A DNA stretch of 64,000 bases from Halicephalobus mephisto (Eukaryota > Nematoda > Chromadorea > Rhabditida > Panagrolaimidae). The notes under the pieces are model-generated. The model worked only from the letters and a program-made list of their open reading frames with translations. It was not told where the DNA came from and ran no database searches. The stretch's first letter is position 1. Each line of letters starts with the position of its first letter. Below are positions 35,106 through 47,484 of the stretch, one piece after another. The position numbers were made by a program, and so were the translations under genes. The stretch lies in NCBI GenBank assembly GCA_009193035.1, contig SWDT01000094.1, positions 186,001 to 250,000 of the forward strand, read 5' to 3'.

Positions 35106-36172
35106 TCAACGATGAGAAGTAGAAGCTTGTTTTCGCTCTTCTCTCTCGTGTTCCACATATCCGGGTTCATTTCTACTTATGAACGCGTAGAGAGCGGCGG
35201 CACCCATGATGATACCGCTTCCCCAGATAACTCCCTTCTCTATCAGATCTGCTTTATCAGACATCCACTCCATTCCCAAGGCGCAATAAGAGGCAAAGTG
35301 CTGACAGTTTTGCTGCAGAAAGTGGTACTCCCCTTCTCTATAACGTTCTTGAACAAGCCTCTGGGCCGTTTCGCAAATGTCTTCTCTGGAACGTCGTTGG
35401 AGACAGTGGACCTGGGAAAAGCGATTTTATATATGAAAATTAATAAAAATGGACTCACAACAAGCCTGATTTCCTGGTTATGGAAAGTGACAAAGTCCTC
35501 AATCTTGTCGATCCTGGCATAGGCTTCTCTCTTCTCAGAAAAGACCGTAATGCCGTTAGCAGTGGATCTCTCGGTATTTATGTGAGCAACCTTGCCGTTC
35601 CCGAGATAGATCGCTTCATGGTTAGCGAAGGGGATACTGGCGTCAAGTGTTCGCTGAATATGATCTCCTGGTTTCAAATAAAACGCAGGATTATCGACGC
35701 AATCTGGAGGAAGTTTCCGGATACGATAAGCCACACAACTGTAATTTCATGTAAATTTTACACAAAATCTAAAACAACTTACTCAGGGAAGATACCGTCC
35801 GAAAGCTCTTGATGAGTTCTATTTCGGTATTCTAATGCTCCTTCGAGAGTCCAATGTTGGGACTTCTCGAGTACGTCGTCCGAATGGACATCCCGCTGTC
35901 GAACAATTTCCAAATCTTGATGTTCTTCATCAACGATCAATCTTACAGCGTACCAGAATACCTAAAAATAGAGATTGATATATAAACAATCAACAAGAAA
36001 AGGAAAAATTTACTTTGGTTGTGACTAGGACGAAATATTGACCAAAGGGTGTTCTACCCCAAAGTCTCTCCTCGCATTCATTTCCCATCAGTTCACTCCG
36101 GAGGACTTTATCTACATGTTGGCGGAATTCCAATGGAACATCTTCAGGGGCAAGAAATTCGTGAATCTGCAT
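35106..36172 (-). CDS. LRAT-domain (NlpC/P60 superfamily) membrane-anchored protein
   Basis: Exons 36014-36172, 35783-35961, 35459-35738 and 35106-35411 join in phases 0, 2 and 0 to give 307 residues. The LRAT core is clear: LKPGDHIQR, FANHEAIYLGNG with His153, KVAHI with His165, and NCQHFASYC with the nucleophile Cys242 (NCEHF in vertebrate LRAT/PLAAT proteins). A hydrophobic stretch near residues 266-285 (GSGIIMGAAALYAF) looks like a C-terminal membrane anchor, as in PLAAT acyltransferases. The first 110 residues are an unrelated N-terminal extension (FLAPEDVPLEF, GRTPFGQYFVLVTTK). Family members transfer acyl groups from phospholipids through a thioester on the Cys. Nematodes have many LRAT-domain genes, including the C. 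elegans morphogenesis gene egl-26, so the exact ortholog is not assigned. All catalytic residues are present. Confidence 0.9.
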
Positions 36173-38045
36173 TTTCGATAATGGTTGGAAAATAAAAATT
36201 ACGAAATTCGTCAGCTGACGAATGACTAACTTCGGAAAAAGGACGTTCGTTCTCGTTTCGCCAAAAGGATTAAAGATCTTTAATAAAATCCCGCAATAAA
36301 TTTTCTTTTCATTTTTTAAATATTAGAATAATAATTTCAAAAGAAACAAGAGAGTTATAGTTGTCATATCTGTGATGGTATTTTTGAAATTTATCTTGAG
36401 ATTTTTAAAAAACCTCCTTAGGGACTGACAGGAATCATCATAAATTTATAAACTTAATTGCAACAGGTTTAATTCTGCTCCGAGCGGTGTCTTAGGATAT
36501 TTGAGTTCGGATTTCATGATCAATTTTGTAATAAATTGTCGAGGATAAAAAATTAGGTGTCGGGACTTGAGAAGGTGCCATGTAGGTGGTGTTCCTTAAT
36601 TAGGTGGTCTCAGCACGACCACCGTAGTCTACAGGGTTTACATCGTTATGTTGATTCTACGACACTTGTTCTCTTTATTTCCTAAAATTTACCTCATTTC
36701 TTTCATTTTTGTGGGAAATTTTATAGTTGAATTAACCTAATATTTCAATTAAGAAATATGATTTTAAAAAATTTCGAAATCAACGTGAGTCGAAAGAGAT
36801 AAATATCACAAAAGAACAACTTTGTACAGACTATTTTTGTTTTTTTTAAATGAATGTATTTGATTTCTGAAACGATCTAACATGGCAATTAAGTAAGAAA
36901 AAAATTTGAGGAAAATTTCGAAATTAACATGAATCATTAGGGGCAGTTGCCGCTGGGGAACAGTTGTCGTACAACTTGCTGTAATCTTTCGAACAACGGA
37001 CAGCAAAACATCAGAAGATAAGAAACGAGGGATTTTACACTCCCATGATAGGTAAAAACTTTTTCTGTTTTTGTTCCGGTATCGATCGCTCCCTAAAATT
37101 TTTTAGGGATGAGCTGAATTTATTGGAAAATGAACGATTATGAAACATAACAATATGACAATCACAAATTTCCATGGAAATTACTGTCGTACTCTTTTCA
37201 GGGACTTCGTGGTAGAATCTGATTCATTGCTACTTCACTTTTGCATTGCTTATTTTAACTTTGTAATTTAAATAAAAATTTAACTCCTTAAATCTGAAAC
37301 GCCGACAGAAAAGTATCTATCGATGAAGTCGAAAATGAATAAACCCAATATCAACAACAGAAAAATTGTTAATTTCGAAATCGAAAACAGATTCAGATTC
37401 GAAATTTGGAAAATTCGAATTTGAAGATAAGATTTCAAAAAAACCGATGATTCTGAGGAAAAACAATTTCGAAGTGATCCTATATATCTCACATTTTGTC
37501 GAAAAAGGAAAAACATGGATATAAAAACTTCGAGATGAAATCAAAGGTGTGTTAGGATGATTTCCAAATCACTTTGTTTTTTACTGTCACGAAATTCTGT
37601 ACTTTTCAATTTTGCATCATTTCCTAATTTTTTACAAAGCTTAATCCCCAAATTTGAACCTTAACATCATCAACTCTACTTTCTTAGATATTTAGATTAG
37701 AACCATCTCAAGTATAACTGTGAAACATGAAAAAAAGTAATCCGAAATTATTAGCACAGTAAAAACTACAACTATTGTGCTTATGAAATGGAATTTTTCA
37801 TTGAAATATAACCCTATTTTTTATTAATTTTAAAATAACAAAAAATTATTATGAAATCGATTACAAGAGAAAAAATAGTCAAAAAACAAACATCAATACT
37901 CAAGAGATAAAATGACTTTTTTATAACCATGCGATCATACTCCAAATCGCTATTTTTTTAGTACTCATTATTTTTCCCTAAAAAATCTTGAAATCATATT
38001 GATTAAATTTTTTATTTTCTAAAGATTAATTTTTTCAGTGTTATT
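36173..38045. other. Intergenic between divergent LRAT and kinase genes
   Basis: About 1.9 kb of mostly AT-rich DNA lies between divergent transcription units and so should hold both promoters. A less AT-rich patch at 36540-36670 (GGTGGTCTCAGCACGACC) has no open frame. Short ORFs at 36.8-37.5 kb lack domains and start or splice support. Confidence 0.35.
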
Positions 38046-38993
38046 ATGGAAACTGGCAATATCCTTAAAAGTCCTCTAGGAAGTTATACCATCACCAAAA
38101 AGCTCGGTCATGGAGCATTTGGCGATGTCTATCTTGCGAATTACACTCCGAATAACTCTTCCACGACCAAACAAGTAGCTGTGAAGGAAATCGCCCGTTA
38201 CTGTAGTGACATGGAGAAGTGCAAGAAGGAAGGTGAGCTGATGAAGAAGATTTCTGAATCTATCAAGAGTGAACACCTCGTCAAGTACATAGATTCTTTT
38301 CTCGGAGAAGTTACCACTGGAGGATTCCTTTCACAGTGGCTTGGTCAGAAATCCCCAAGTGATGGAAATTTATTCATTGTTATGCAGTACTGCTCTCTCG
38401 GTGACTTCAGTAATATAATCAGTGAAAAACTAAAATCGAAAAGTGAGTTTGAGAAGAAATTAATTTATAATTACATATACCAAATCGCCGACGGGATTGA
38501 TGGACTTCACCAACAGAAAATTGTTCATCGTGACTTAAAGCCACCCAACATTCTGGTGAATTGGGAAGGAGGAAAGGAAGTCCTCAAAATTTCGGATTTC
38601 GGTTTGGCTAAGTTGAGGGACCAAGCAACTGTAATGGCGAATTACCCGAAACGATACGGAACTCCTATATACATGGCTCCAGAACAAGACAGAGGCGAAC
38701 CATGTAGGTTTTCCGTCGATGTCTGGGCCATTGGCATCATCTTCTACGAACTATGTACCACTCCGAAGAATATACTCCATGAATTCCGCAATATCCGTGA
38801 GAAAGTTAACAAAGATCAAACAGTAACCTTACCACAACGATTTCCAACAGAGGTAATTTATTCCAAATATGAATACATTTCCTAAAACTAAAATTTTCAG
38901 GACAACAACTGGCTGAGTAAGATGATTGCAAAGGATCCAACTAAACGAATAAATTCTACTGGTGTTAAAAAAGAAGCAAATAGCAGAAAATGA
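38046..38993 (+). CDS. Small Ser/Thr protein kinase
   Basis: Exons 38046-38852 and 38901-38993 (phase 0, 48-bp intron) give 299 residues, essentially a bare kinase domain. Every core motif is present: glycine loop LGHGAFGDVYLANY (20-33), VAVKEI with Lys47, a helix-C Glu in CKKEGELMKKI, hinge IVMQYCSLGDF, HRDLKPPNIL with Asp163 and Asn168, SDFGLAKL with Asp184, RYGTPIYMAPEQ, and the F-helix DVWAIGIIFYEL. The C-lobe ends with IAKDPTKRIN (subdomain XI) and a short basic tail. The HRDLKPxN motif marks a Ser/Thr kinase. The layout is somewhat ULK/NEK-like, but a family cannot be fixed by eye. The insert GGFLSQWLGQKSPSDG after beta-4 is unusual. No regulatory domain is attached. It looks catalytically competent and is probably a lineage-specific kinase. 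Confidence 0.9.
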
Positions 38994-39960
38994 CCAAACA
39001 TCCTTTGTGCTCCAATCACATCCAATTCTCACACGATTTAATATTCTTCGGTAATTTAAAACATTTCCAATTGAGTCTCCACTACACACAAAAACGAGTA
39101 CATGGTATACAACATACCGATACATTAAACCAAATCTAATATATCATATACATGGTATACTATGTATCGATACATTAAGTTGGTATCGGTACGTTGTATT
39201 TAATGTATCTGATACATTAAATCTGGTTTAATGTACCCTTTTTCGTGTGCACTAAGCACACTCAATCTTTTTAAAAATATATTTTTATCTTTCTAGTTTT
39301 CGGCTATCAATATCTTTTGTTTCAAATTTGAAGCCTTTTATCATCAGTATTATTATTGTTGTTAATAAAAATAATTTTAAAAAATTTGCAAAAATCCCAA
39401 AGATCATTAGATCCTCGATGCACTTGGAATGATAGATTTTTTAAAGTTAATGATCTGTCATCCGAGTTCAATTTTGGAAAACTTGTATCCGTAATTTTAT
39501 AAGTATAATCTGATCTTGAATCATGATAATGTGAAAAAGGAGGACAAAGTTCAACCTCTCTAACGATCCATACAGAATCTAAGATGTCATTCAAAGCTTA
39601 AAATAGTTTAACCAATGTGTTTAAGTCGAAAAATATCCTTATATTCTGTCTCAACTATTATAAAAAATGTCAAAGGTAGTTTGAAAGAGCCATACAGTAG
39701 GAACTACTAACTTTAACGTTTGTGAAACGAAATCTTTCATCAAAGATGAACCTTTTTTACTAAAATCCAGTTATAAAATTCTCTTTCATTTTGGAATTCC
39801 GAGATCACTTTAATAAAAAACAAACTTTGATTTTGTGTCAAACTAGACTACATCCCAAAAACTTAATTTTCTAATTTGCACAAAATTAAATGCTTTATTG
39901 ATTTTCAATAAAATTATAATTTTGCAATAAGTGGAATTACATAGTTATTTATTTTAATTA
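38994..39960. other. Convergent intergenic region with MITE C and a weak ORF
   Basis: It contains a MITE C copy at 39085-39252. It also holds a minus-strand 90-codon ORF at 39322-39594 whose composition is coding-like (ILDSVWIVREVELCPPF at its start) but has no recognisable domain; it may be a gene relic. The rest is AT-rich. Confidence 0.3.
39085..39252. mobile_element. MITE family C copy
   Basis: The ends CACACAAAAACGAGTACATG and TAATGTACCCTTTTTCGTGTG are inverted repeats. The inside is made of GATACATTA/TAATGTATC palindromic words shared with 14.3-15.2 kb and 43.5 kb. There is no ORF. Confidence 0.6.
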
Positions 39961-42594
39961 CTATTCTTCTTCAAGAGCTTCTGTAATTTCTTCAGCAAGT
40001 TTCTCGAGTTTGATTTTTCTTTTAATCGACTTTATTAATTGTTTTTTATATTGATTTTGCAAAAAAATAACTTTTTCTGCCAATATATCCAACCATTTTA
40101 GGGGATTCTCTTCATCGAAGCTGTCGTTGAGAGGATATTGCAGCTCTTCACTTTTCTTGGAGCCTATGATGAAGGGGATGTTGGAATGACGGAAACAAGG
40201 TGAAAAATAATTCACATCCGCATTACTATCTATCACATAACCGACATATCTCTCTGAACAAGCGGCACACAAACTTGTGTCTTTACAGTAACCGTAGGAA
40301 TCAATCTTTTGCTGGAAATTTTCGGTCAATGAGTCATAACTGTCGAAAAATTTCGGACAAGGCATAGTCCACAACTTGAGCAGATTCCAGAATTTTGATC
40401 CAAATCTCGTGTTAATTTCGTCGAACGGCATCTGAACAGGATTATTGACGGGATTTGAAAAGTACACAATGACAGTGAAAACGTCAACATTGAAAGTCAC
40501 AACATTGGTTTTCATTTTCCCCAGACAAGAACCTCGTGAAACGAGTACAGTCCACTGCTTACCGTAATCATAGTTCTCGAGGAGATTTTCGTAAATGAAA
40601 CGAGTTAAGTTTCTGATACAAGTGAGGTCTACAGTATGTGTCTTCTCATGATCACTGTCAATGAACATCATCCGATCCCATCCACCGCTTTCAGTCGGTG
40701 CACAATCGCGAATACCTTTCTAAATTAATTAGTATTTTAAAAATATTCTGAAAAAGTTTAACCATTGATGTACTCAATTTTTGATATTCGTTTTAAAAAA
40801 TAAAAAGTACTTTTTTACTGTTTTTGTTTCGAAAACTACGGATTTCTAAGACTAATTTCAAAATTGCATCTACAGTATGATTTATTATTTTGGAAATATT
40901 GACTGTAACTTGGTTTATTGCACAGTAATAGGGGAGCATTTTACACTTCCGAAAGTATTTGAGTAAGACCTATAATTCCAATTATTGATAAATTTCCTAC
41001 AAGTTCTGATTTAACAATTACAACGAAAAAAGGTGAATTTTTAATAAAAATAATTTGATTTCGTATTGTGAAAAACTTATTCCCACCATCATTTATGAAG
41101 TGGAAGTTATAAAAATCTGTAATAACTTATACTGTAGATCTCATTAAGAGGAGTCTAACAATGTACAGTACTTTTTTGTTATTATATCATAACGTACATT
41201 TTTTTTCGAATCTCGTAGCTATCGTCTGGATGTGATCAACAACCTTAAATCCACAGAGCCAATACTTTGCTGCGAGTGCCACTGCATATAATTATCCAGA
41301 GGGTTCATGCCTAGTTTTACAGCCCTTAGCAGGAAGCTAACCTACTAGTGTAGGATTATAACGCACATTACAATTCATAATTTCTATGTCATACTGTAAT
41401 TCATAGAAGATCATCAAATTCTAAAATGAAATTTGACTTTTACGCAGCAAATCGTGACTTGGATATAAATCCAATGTACTTTTAAGAACCAACTTGGAAA
41501 TCCATATCTTAGAGCAATGATAATAAAATTCGAAAAATTACTTTTTGCATAAATCAATATTGAAAAAGTTACCGTAAAAATACTTCAATATGTGTAAATA
41601 AAATGAAGAAAAACTTACGTGATCTACGGTAGGACATTGTGTTGTGTAGAAGGAGTTTCGACTCCAATTGAATGCTTCTTCGTGGAAACATTCCGGAAAC
41701 GTAAGTTCCTTGATGTGTTCCATGATGGCATCTGAAGTTAGCAAATTCGGGATTTCTTTTCTCTGCTCTCTAATCAGGTGGATAATCACTTTCGCAATTT
41801 CATCCACGTGTTTGACGTTGAATTCAGATTTGTTCGTAGAAAAAGCTCGACAAATCCCATGTGCAATCACTAGTTCGATTACAGTACCTTGGAGTTTCTT
41901 CATCAATAAATTTGCATATTTCGATTTGAAATTGAACTTCTTTAGCTGTTTATAGTACGTTGAATCTTGTTTGTCCAATTTGTACTTGAGATTCAGGAGG
42001 ATACTGAAAGGATGGTTTTGATCGCAAACCTTCTTCAGATCAGTCAAAGCGTCTTCAGAAGGATGACGAAAGAAGAGTTCTATTGAGTGGAACAGTGTAT
42101 AGGTTGGTATATCCACGTCCTGAATATCGTACTATTACGAAAAATTAAAAAACCTTGTTATGAAGTTCCAAAATTTTCTGAAATTTCTAAAACTTTTGTC
42201 TTCAGAACTGCCCTAGAAGTTTTTACTGAATTTTGGAACATTTTAAAAACTTCTATCAAATTTACGACTTCAGAATCTTCTATTCTATTTCGAAAAACTA
42301 TTATCTTCTGCAAAATCATTGACCATCTTAAAATCAAACCTTTTCATAGTCTCCTTTCAAAGCTGACTTTGGGATATCACGTATACTGTAGGGGAATTCC
42401 CTCTTGAGATCACGAATGACTTCATTAATTGTAGGAACAACTTGTTCTCTAAAATACATTTCGTAGGCAGAATACGTCCTCCCCAATGTTTCGAAAGGTA
42501 ACATCAGTTCTTCAGTTATGGCAAATGCTGACGATGAAGCAGCAGATAATCCGACGTAAAAAGCAAAAATCTCAAGATGATGTAGAAGTCTCAT
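39961..42594 (-). CDS. Predicted secreted protein of unknown family
   Basis: Exons 42340-42594, 41619-42119 and 39961-40719, all phase 0, give about 504 residues. An N-terminal signal peptide is evident (MRLLHHLEIFAFYVGLSAAS, cleavage near SSAFA). Exon 2 is helical (LKKVCDQNHPFSILLNLKYK, VIELVIAHGICRAF). Exon 3 is Cys-containing and holds the most distinctive stretch: DCAPTESGGWDRMMFID, VSRGSCLGKM, FWNLLKLWTMPCPKFFDSYD and CKDTSLCAACSERYVGY. It ends in a Lys/Glu-rich tail. I do not recognise the family. The acceptor of exon 2 is ambiguous by 12 nt (42119 or 42131, both in frame). The 899-bp intron 40720-41618 holds nothing clear. It is probably exported and disulphide-bonded. Confidence 0.75.
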
Positions 42595-45073
42595 TTTGAC
42601 ACTAGGTGCTTTTACGATAAAAATACCGTCTTATATATCTAGAAAAAACCGCACCATAAAGAATTATCAGACTTTTGAGGTAAATAAATATTGAAAATCC
42701 TTGCGTGAACATTACTGATAAAAATGTACTTAAGTAAACCGTTTTCACTAATTATAATCAGAGGGCATATTTAAGGCGTTTGGAAGATAGGATATTATGA
42801 AATTCTTTATATGGAAATAGTTATCAAAGTTTTAAGTTTAAGTAGCGTAATTCGATTGTAATGAATCACGTAGTCATAGATAATCTTCTCAGGGTCATAA
42901 TTGAACACACTGATTTCTTCACGTTGAAAACAAAGGGATTAAACGTTTAACTATTAATTATTCCATTTTCAAAACCTCTAAGAGCTTCGTCAAAAGTGGA
43001 ATGTATTTGTATTAATTTTAACTTTTTTAGATTAACTTTAATTCTCTCAGTAAAATTCACCTTTTTGACAACTTCGAGATCGGAAAACGAAAAATATGTT
43101 TTAAAAGAATTGGTGGTCTTTATATGCTTTAAAGTAATAAGATATACCATAAATAACATCATTAAAGCATGTGTTACTGTACCTTTCTAAATTCATGATT
43201 TGTTTTCTATCTTATAAATAATCTTGGAATTTCTCTTTTTAACAACACTTGGATTTTTAGAATATAAGGATAACTTTACTCGGTACAGTAATCTTTTTGA
43301 AATAAAAAGATGCACAATCAAAAAATGTTTGTTTCTATTATGAAAATTAATTTTTTAAAATGACGCAGAAATTCGGTTTTTATAAAATTTGCCCATGAGA
43401 ATTTCTATATTCTCTGATTTTTAAAATAATAATAGAACACAATGGATCACACATTGAAATAAGACATATTAGTATCTTCAAAATTTACAGACAAAAAATG
43501 AGTAAAGTATATAATGCATGAATAAATAAAAACAGTTCTGATGTATTGGATATATTATATTCAATGTATCGAGATATTAAGCCAATATCGTTGTATTGTA
43601 TTTAATGCGTCCGATACATTAGAACCGTTTTAATATACTTTTTTGTGCGTAGGAATCCATCAATTTTAAAATATCCCTCAGTTGTATCAAGAGAATTTTT
43701 GGGACTAGATATGAGAGTATTAGGATATAATAAGTAAAAATCAGTCAGATTTAATATATGAACATGAGTTAAGACACTTAATAAAAGATCGAAATGACAA
43801 TTGGAAAGAAAGTTCTTTGGTTGTCTATTTAAGGAAGCTATTATCATGAGGTAATATCAAATTATAAGTTTTTGCAATTGTTATACATAAATGTTTTTCC
43901 TTAATGGGAGCTCCAGTGATCCGAAAGATTTTTGATTCGATTGAATATTGCAAATTCTTACTGTATTGGCTTTTTCTGACAACATATTATTTCCTTTGAC
44001 GTACAGCTGAGATAAGAGGAAGATTGAGACTAGGGGAAAACAGTTGATTGAGCACTTTTAGACATCGGTTGACTGAGCAGTTCTTGTGATTGTATGTATT
44101 TTGATATAATCATTTAACCTCCATACTTCGCGTCTGTCCATTCTCCTCTGCTCCTAATTTCTGATTATCGATCGTTATATTCTCAATTGTAAATACAAAG
44201 ATAATCATTCCGTCCTTCCTCTAATTTTAATCGTGTATTGAAAAAATTTAAAATTCACATAAACAAGATGTCAGCAAACATTCGCTGATTGACCAGATTA
44301 TTTGTTTTCAATGAATGTCCGATTAAGGAACTAAGAAAGTTTGTTCCCAAGGGATTGGCTCTTATAAAAAGTTACGTTAATCCTTTAAATTTACCTTGTA
44401 TAATTACAACATTTAAAGAATGAATGAAGATTTACAAATAAATTCAAAACTACGAGGAATATCAGTTGTAGAAATTTATGTTGTGAACTTTAATAAAACT
44501 TGATTAAAAATTAACAAGAACAATGTTTTTAATCACGAAAATATTAGTAATAATCCATCAAGAAACTAAAAATGAATCAAAACTAAGTATAAACAATATA
44601 AAGTAGAAATCAATGGTATTTTAGTTATCTGAATAATTTGAACATTATAAGATTCTAAAATATTGAATATGCTAGAACCTTATTCAAATTTATTTATATC
44701 ACTTAATATACACTGGTTAGACAAAAACCACATAAGTTTAATTTTATATAGATTGCCCTAAGTTTATTACACATTCGACAACCATTATTGAAGAACTTAA
44801 TGTTGCATGATCATGTTTATTACCCAAGTCATTTGAGATCACTATTCAGAGTCAAGTTAATTTTAAAAAATGACAGACAAACATGACGTTATGGAAGAAG
44901 TAAATACATGGTGTCTAGATATTTTAACTTTCTACTTTTTGCGCTCAATAAAAAAGATATATCTATCCAGTAATTTTCCGTAGATTGTTATCCAGATCAC
45001 AGCTTTTGATTAGCTGTACAGAGTTTAAACACAATTGTTTCTTGCTACTCCAGAGTGTCAATATTTTCGGATA
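42595..45073. other. Intergenic, mostly featureless
   Basis: This is the promoter side of both the secreted-protein gene (minus) and the first FkbM gene (plus). A MITE C relative sits at about 43495-43655. Several 60-80-codon ORFs have no domain or splice support. A GATA-type word (GAGATAAGAGGAAG) lies near 44010. Confidence 0.35.
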
Positions 45074-46022
45074 ATGCTTGTTCGCCAATTTAAGCCTTCC
45101 TATGTTATTAACATTGGAGTATTAATATTCGTCTTTTGGATCTTATCATATCTGAATTCATTTGTTCATGATGATCTTCCATTAGTTACTCGAGCTGAGT
45201 TCGATGTTATTAAAAGTTTTAGAAATTGCACACATTTCGGTTATGAAAAATCGTCTACAGATTCCGACTACTTTAGGTATTTTGAAAACTGCTTAAATGT
45301 CATGCCGGAAGAGAAATTCGAATCTTTTGATATGGGCAGATTTGATGAGAAGAAGATCTTCCTTCCGATGAGACCAGAGCACAATGAACATGACTGTGTT
45401 TGGCTTACTGTAGGTATTGGAGGAGATGATCAGGTGGAAAGACAGTTCAAGCTAAAGTATCCTGGATGCAGAATGTTCGGAGTTGAAGCCAGTCCAGATC
45501 AGTATGCTGGATTTGGAAACCTTGGACAAGTTATTCCTCATGCAGTTGGTGAGTTCTTCGACAAGTTCAACTAAATAGGTAGAAATTACAGGAGTAGAAC
45601 AAGGAAGTTTCATGTTGATTGTTCGCGAAAACGGGAAATATCACGGAGAATATCACGAAAAAAACATCACAGTCTTGCCCTTCTATCAACTACTGGATTT
45701 TTATGTCGGCCAGAGACTAGTCCATTATATGACCATAGACATTGAGGGATTTGAGTACTCCATCCTCGATGAAATCCTTCCAGGAAAGAAACTAGCCCTT
45801 CAAGGAATAACCTTCTGTCAAATTGATGCAGAACTCCATAACGTCAAACTGAATAACTATGACTCAATTGCAGACTTTGTTCGGCAATTCTTAACCCCTG
45901 ATTCTCCTTACTTACCTATTTATTATTCATTATTCCTGAAAAAGCACCACAAATTAACTTTTATCAATACTAAACACCATGAATGTCAGAAAATGTTTGA
46001 CATGACGGAATATCTAAAGTGA
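45074..46022 (+). CDS. FkbM-type methyltransferase, type II membrane anchor (copy 1)
   Basis: Exons 45074-45548 and 45592-46022 (phase 1, 43-bp intron) give 301 residues. The protein starts with a short cytosolic segment and one membrane helix (YVINIGVLIFVFWILSYL), so it is probably a Golgi or ER lumenal enzyme with a signal anchor. The SAM-binding region reads VWLTVGIGGDD followed by KLKYPGCRMFGVEASPDQYA. The FkbM-like motif HYMTIDIEGFEYSILDEILP and FCQIDAELH follow. FkbM-fold enzymes methylate sugar or other hydroxyl groups; the substrate here is unknown. An upstream in-frame ATG at 45035 would add 13 residues, but alignment with the second copy favours 45074. It lies about 1.5 kb upstream of its paralog in the same orientation. 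Confidence 0.88.
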
Positions 46023-47484
46023 TTTTATTGCGTCGTTCAAATAAATCTCCTCTTTTGATCTGTTTTTTGATTGAAAATACCATGTTTCAAGTTTCAACTG
46101 CCAACTTGATATTCATAGTTGAGTAGATATCGTTGAAAATGGAGATTGAACACTTTAAAAGTTGTTATTTTCGAATTCCATAAAACAAGATTAGTGGTGG
46201 ATTTTGTCACTATCACAATTCAGAAAAAATATCGAAATCTATTATTTTCAAAATAAACAAAATTTAACAATTATTTTTGAAAACGCTTTTCACGGAACTT
46301 CCGATATAATTTTACTCTCAGTAATGATATATGGGTTCGACTCTATACTACTATTACCTACAAATACACAGCCAAAGCTTGTTATAACACTTTCTTCAGA
46401 AATCACAACAATACTAGTATTTTATTTTGTAGCCATTCTAATAATTCCAACAAATCTAGTAGATGACAGTTAAGTTGAAGATCTGATTGACAATTAAGAC
46501 ACAAAATTTTGGAACGCCAGTTCTTCTGAATTGGACGGTTTGAAACAAATGTAAAAACATACGAAGATATGCTATAAATCAACAATATTGTTCTCTCTAG
46601 TAGAATCTATTCTGGTGGTGATAGAGTATATATCTTTGTCAGTTTTGGAAATTAGCAAGTCTTCAAGAACAATTCTGAAAAAACTACTGTTCCACAAAAA
46701 ACATTAAAATCAGAGACATTTTCGTTTAAGGATCCCAAATAAAATACAAAACTAGGAATTTAGAACAGTAAACCAGAAAATTAGAATATATACTTTACTA
46801 AAACAATACTATTTGAAAGTAATTTCGATTTCTTTTCGAAATAATTAATGTACACTTTGCTCATGTCATTCATGATTTTTTTGATTTCGTTGTCATTCAC
46901 GAATTAAAGTTTATCTAGCTAAATCTTCAATTAAAATGTAGGAATATGTTTGTAAAAAATTAATTAACAAATTGGAAAAACTGTTTTTGTTGAATTTTCC
47001 CGACGTCAATTAAAGTAGCACAAAGAACACAAATGAAATCACATCTTTCAAAAAGCGATTTATCTTTCTTTAGATCTACGACAACATTTAAAATAATTTC
47101 TTTTCTTTCATCTCATTCTCCGATATTAGGGATCCAATCCATATATTATTTTGTAAACTTTGAGTGTTTTTCAATAATCATCTATCGTAATTTTTTAGTT
47201 TTTTTAGAATTTTACCAGAAGATTTTGGAATTTTTTTTGCAAGAATTACCTTTTTTCAATTTGAACATACACAAAAAATCTTTCCATAATTGAAACCAGA
47301 ATCCGAAATAAGGCAATTTAATGACCAATCTCCGTCCAAAATCATATTCTTTGTTTTCTATTTGTAAGATGGATCAATATCTCTAGGCAGTCCTGATAAT
47401 ATCACATAAATAATAATATCCAAATAGCAAAATAAAAAGAATTAGAATTTCCGAATTTGATATTTCTAGTGTTATTTTTGAATA
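46023..47484. other. Spacer between the FkbM paralogs
   Basis: This AT-rich spacer has two open plus frames (46204-46473, 47033-47293) that are hydrophobic, low-complexity and start or end without gene signals. I read it as non-coding. At 1.46 kb it is long for an operon spacer. Confidence 0.35.

Noticed and set aside
46330..46345. GGGTTCGACTC, resembling a tRNA B box
   Set aside because: No A box or acceptor stem could be paired at the right distance.
46204..46473. Plus-strand 89-codon hydrophobic ORF between the FkbM genes
   Set aside because: It has a non-ATG start, low complexity and no signal of splicing or homology.
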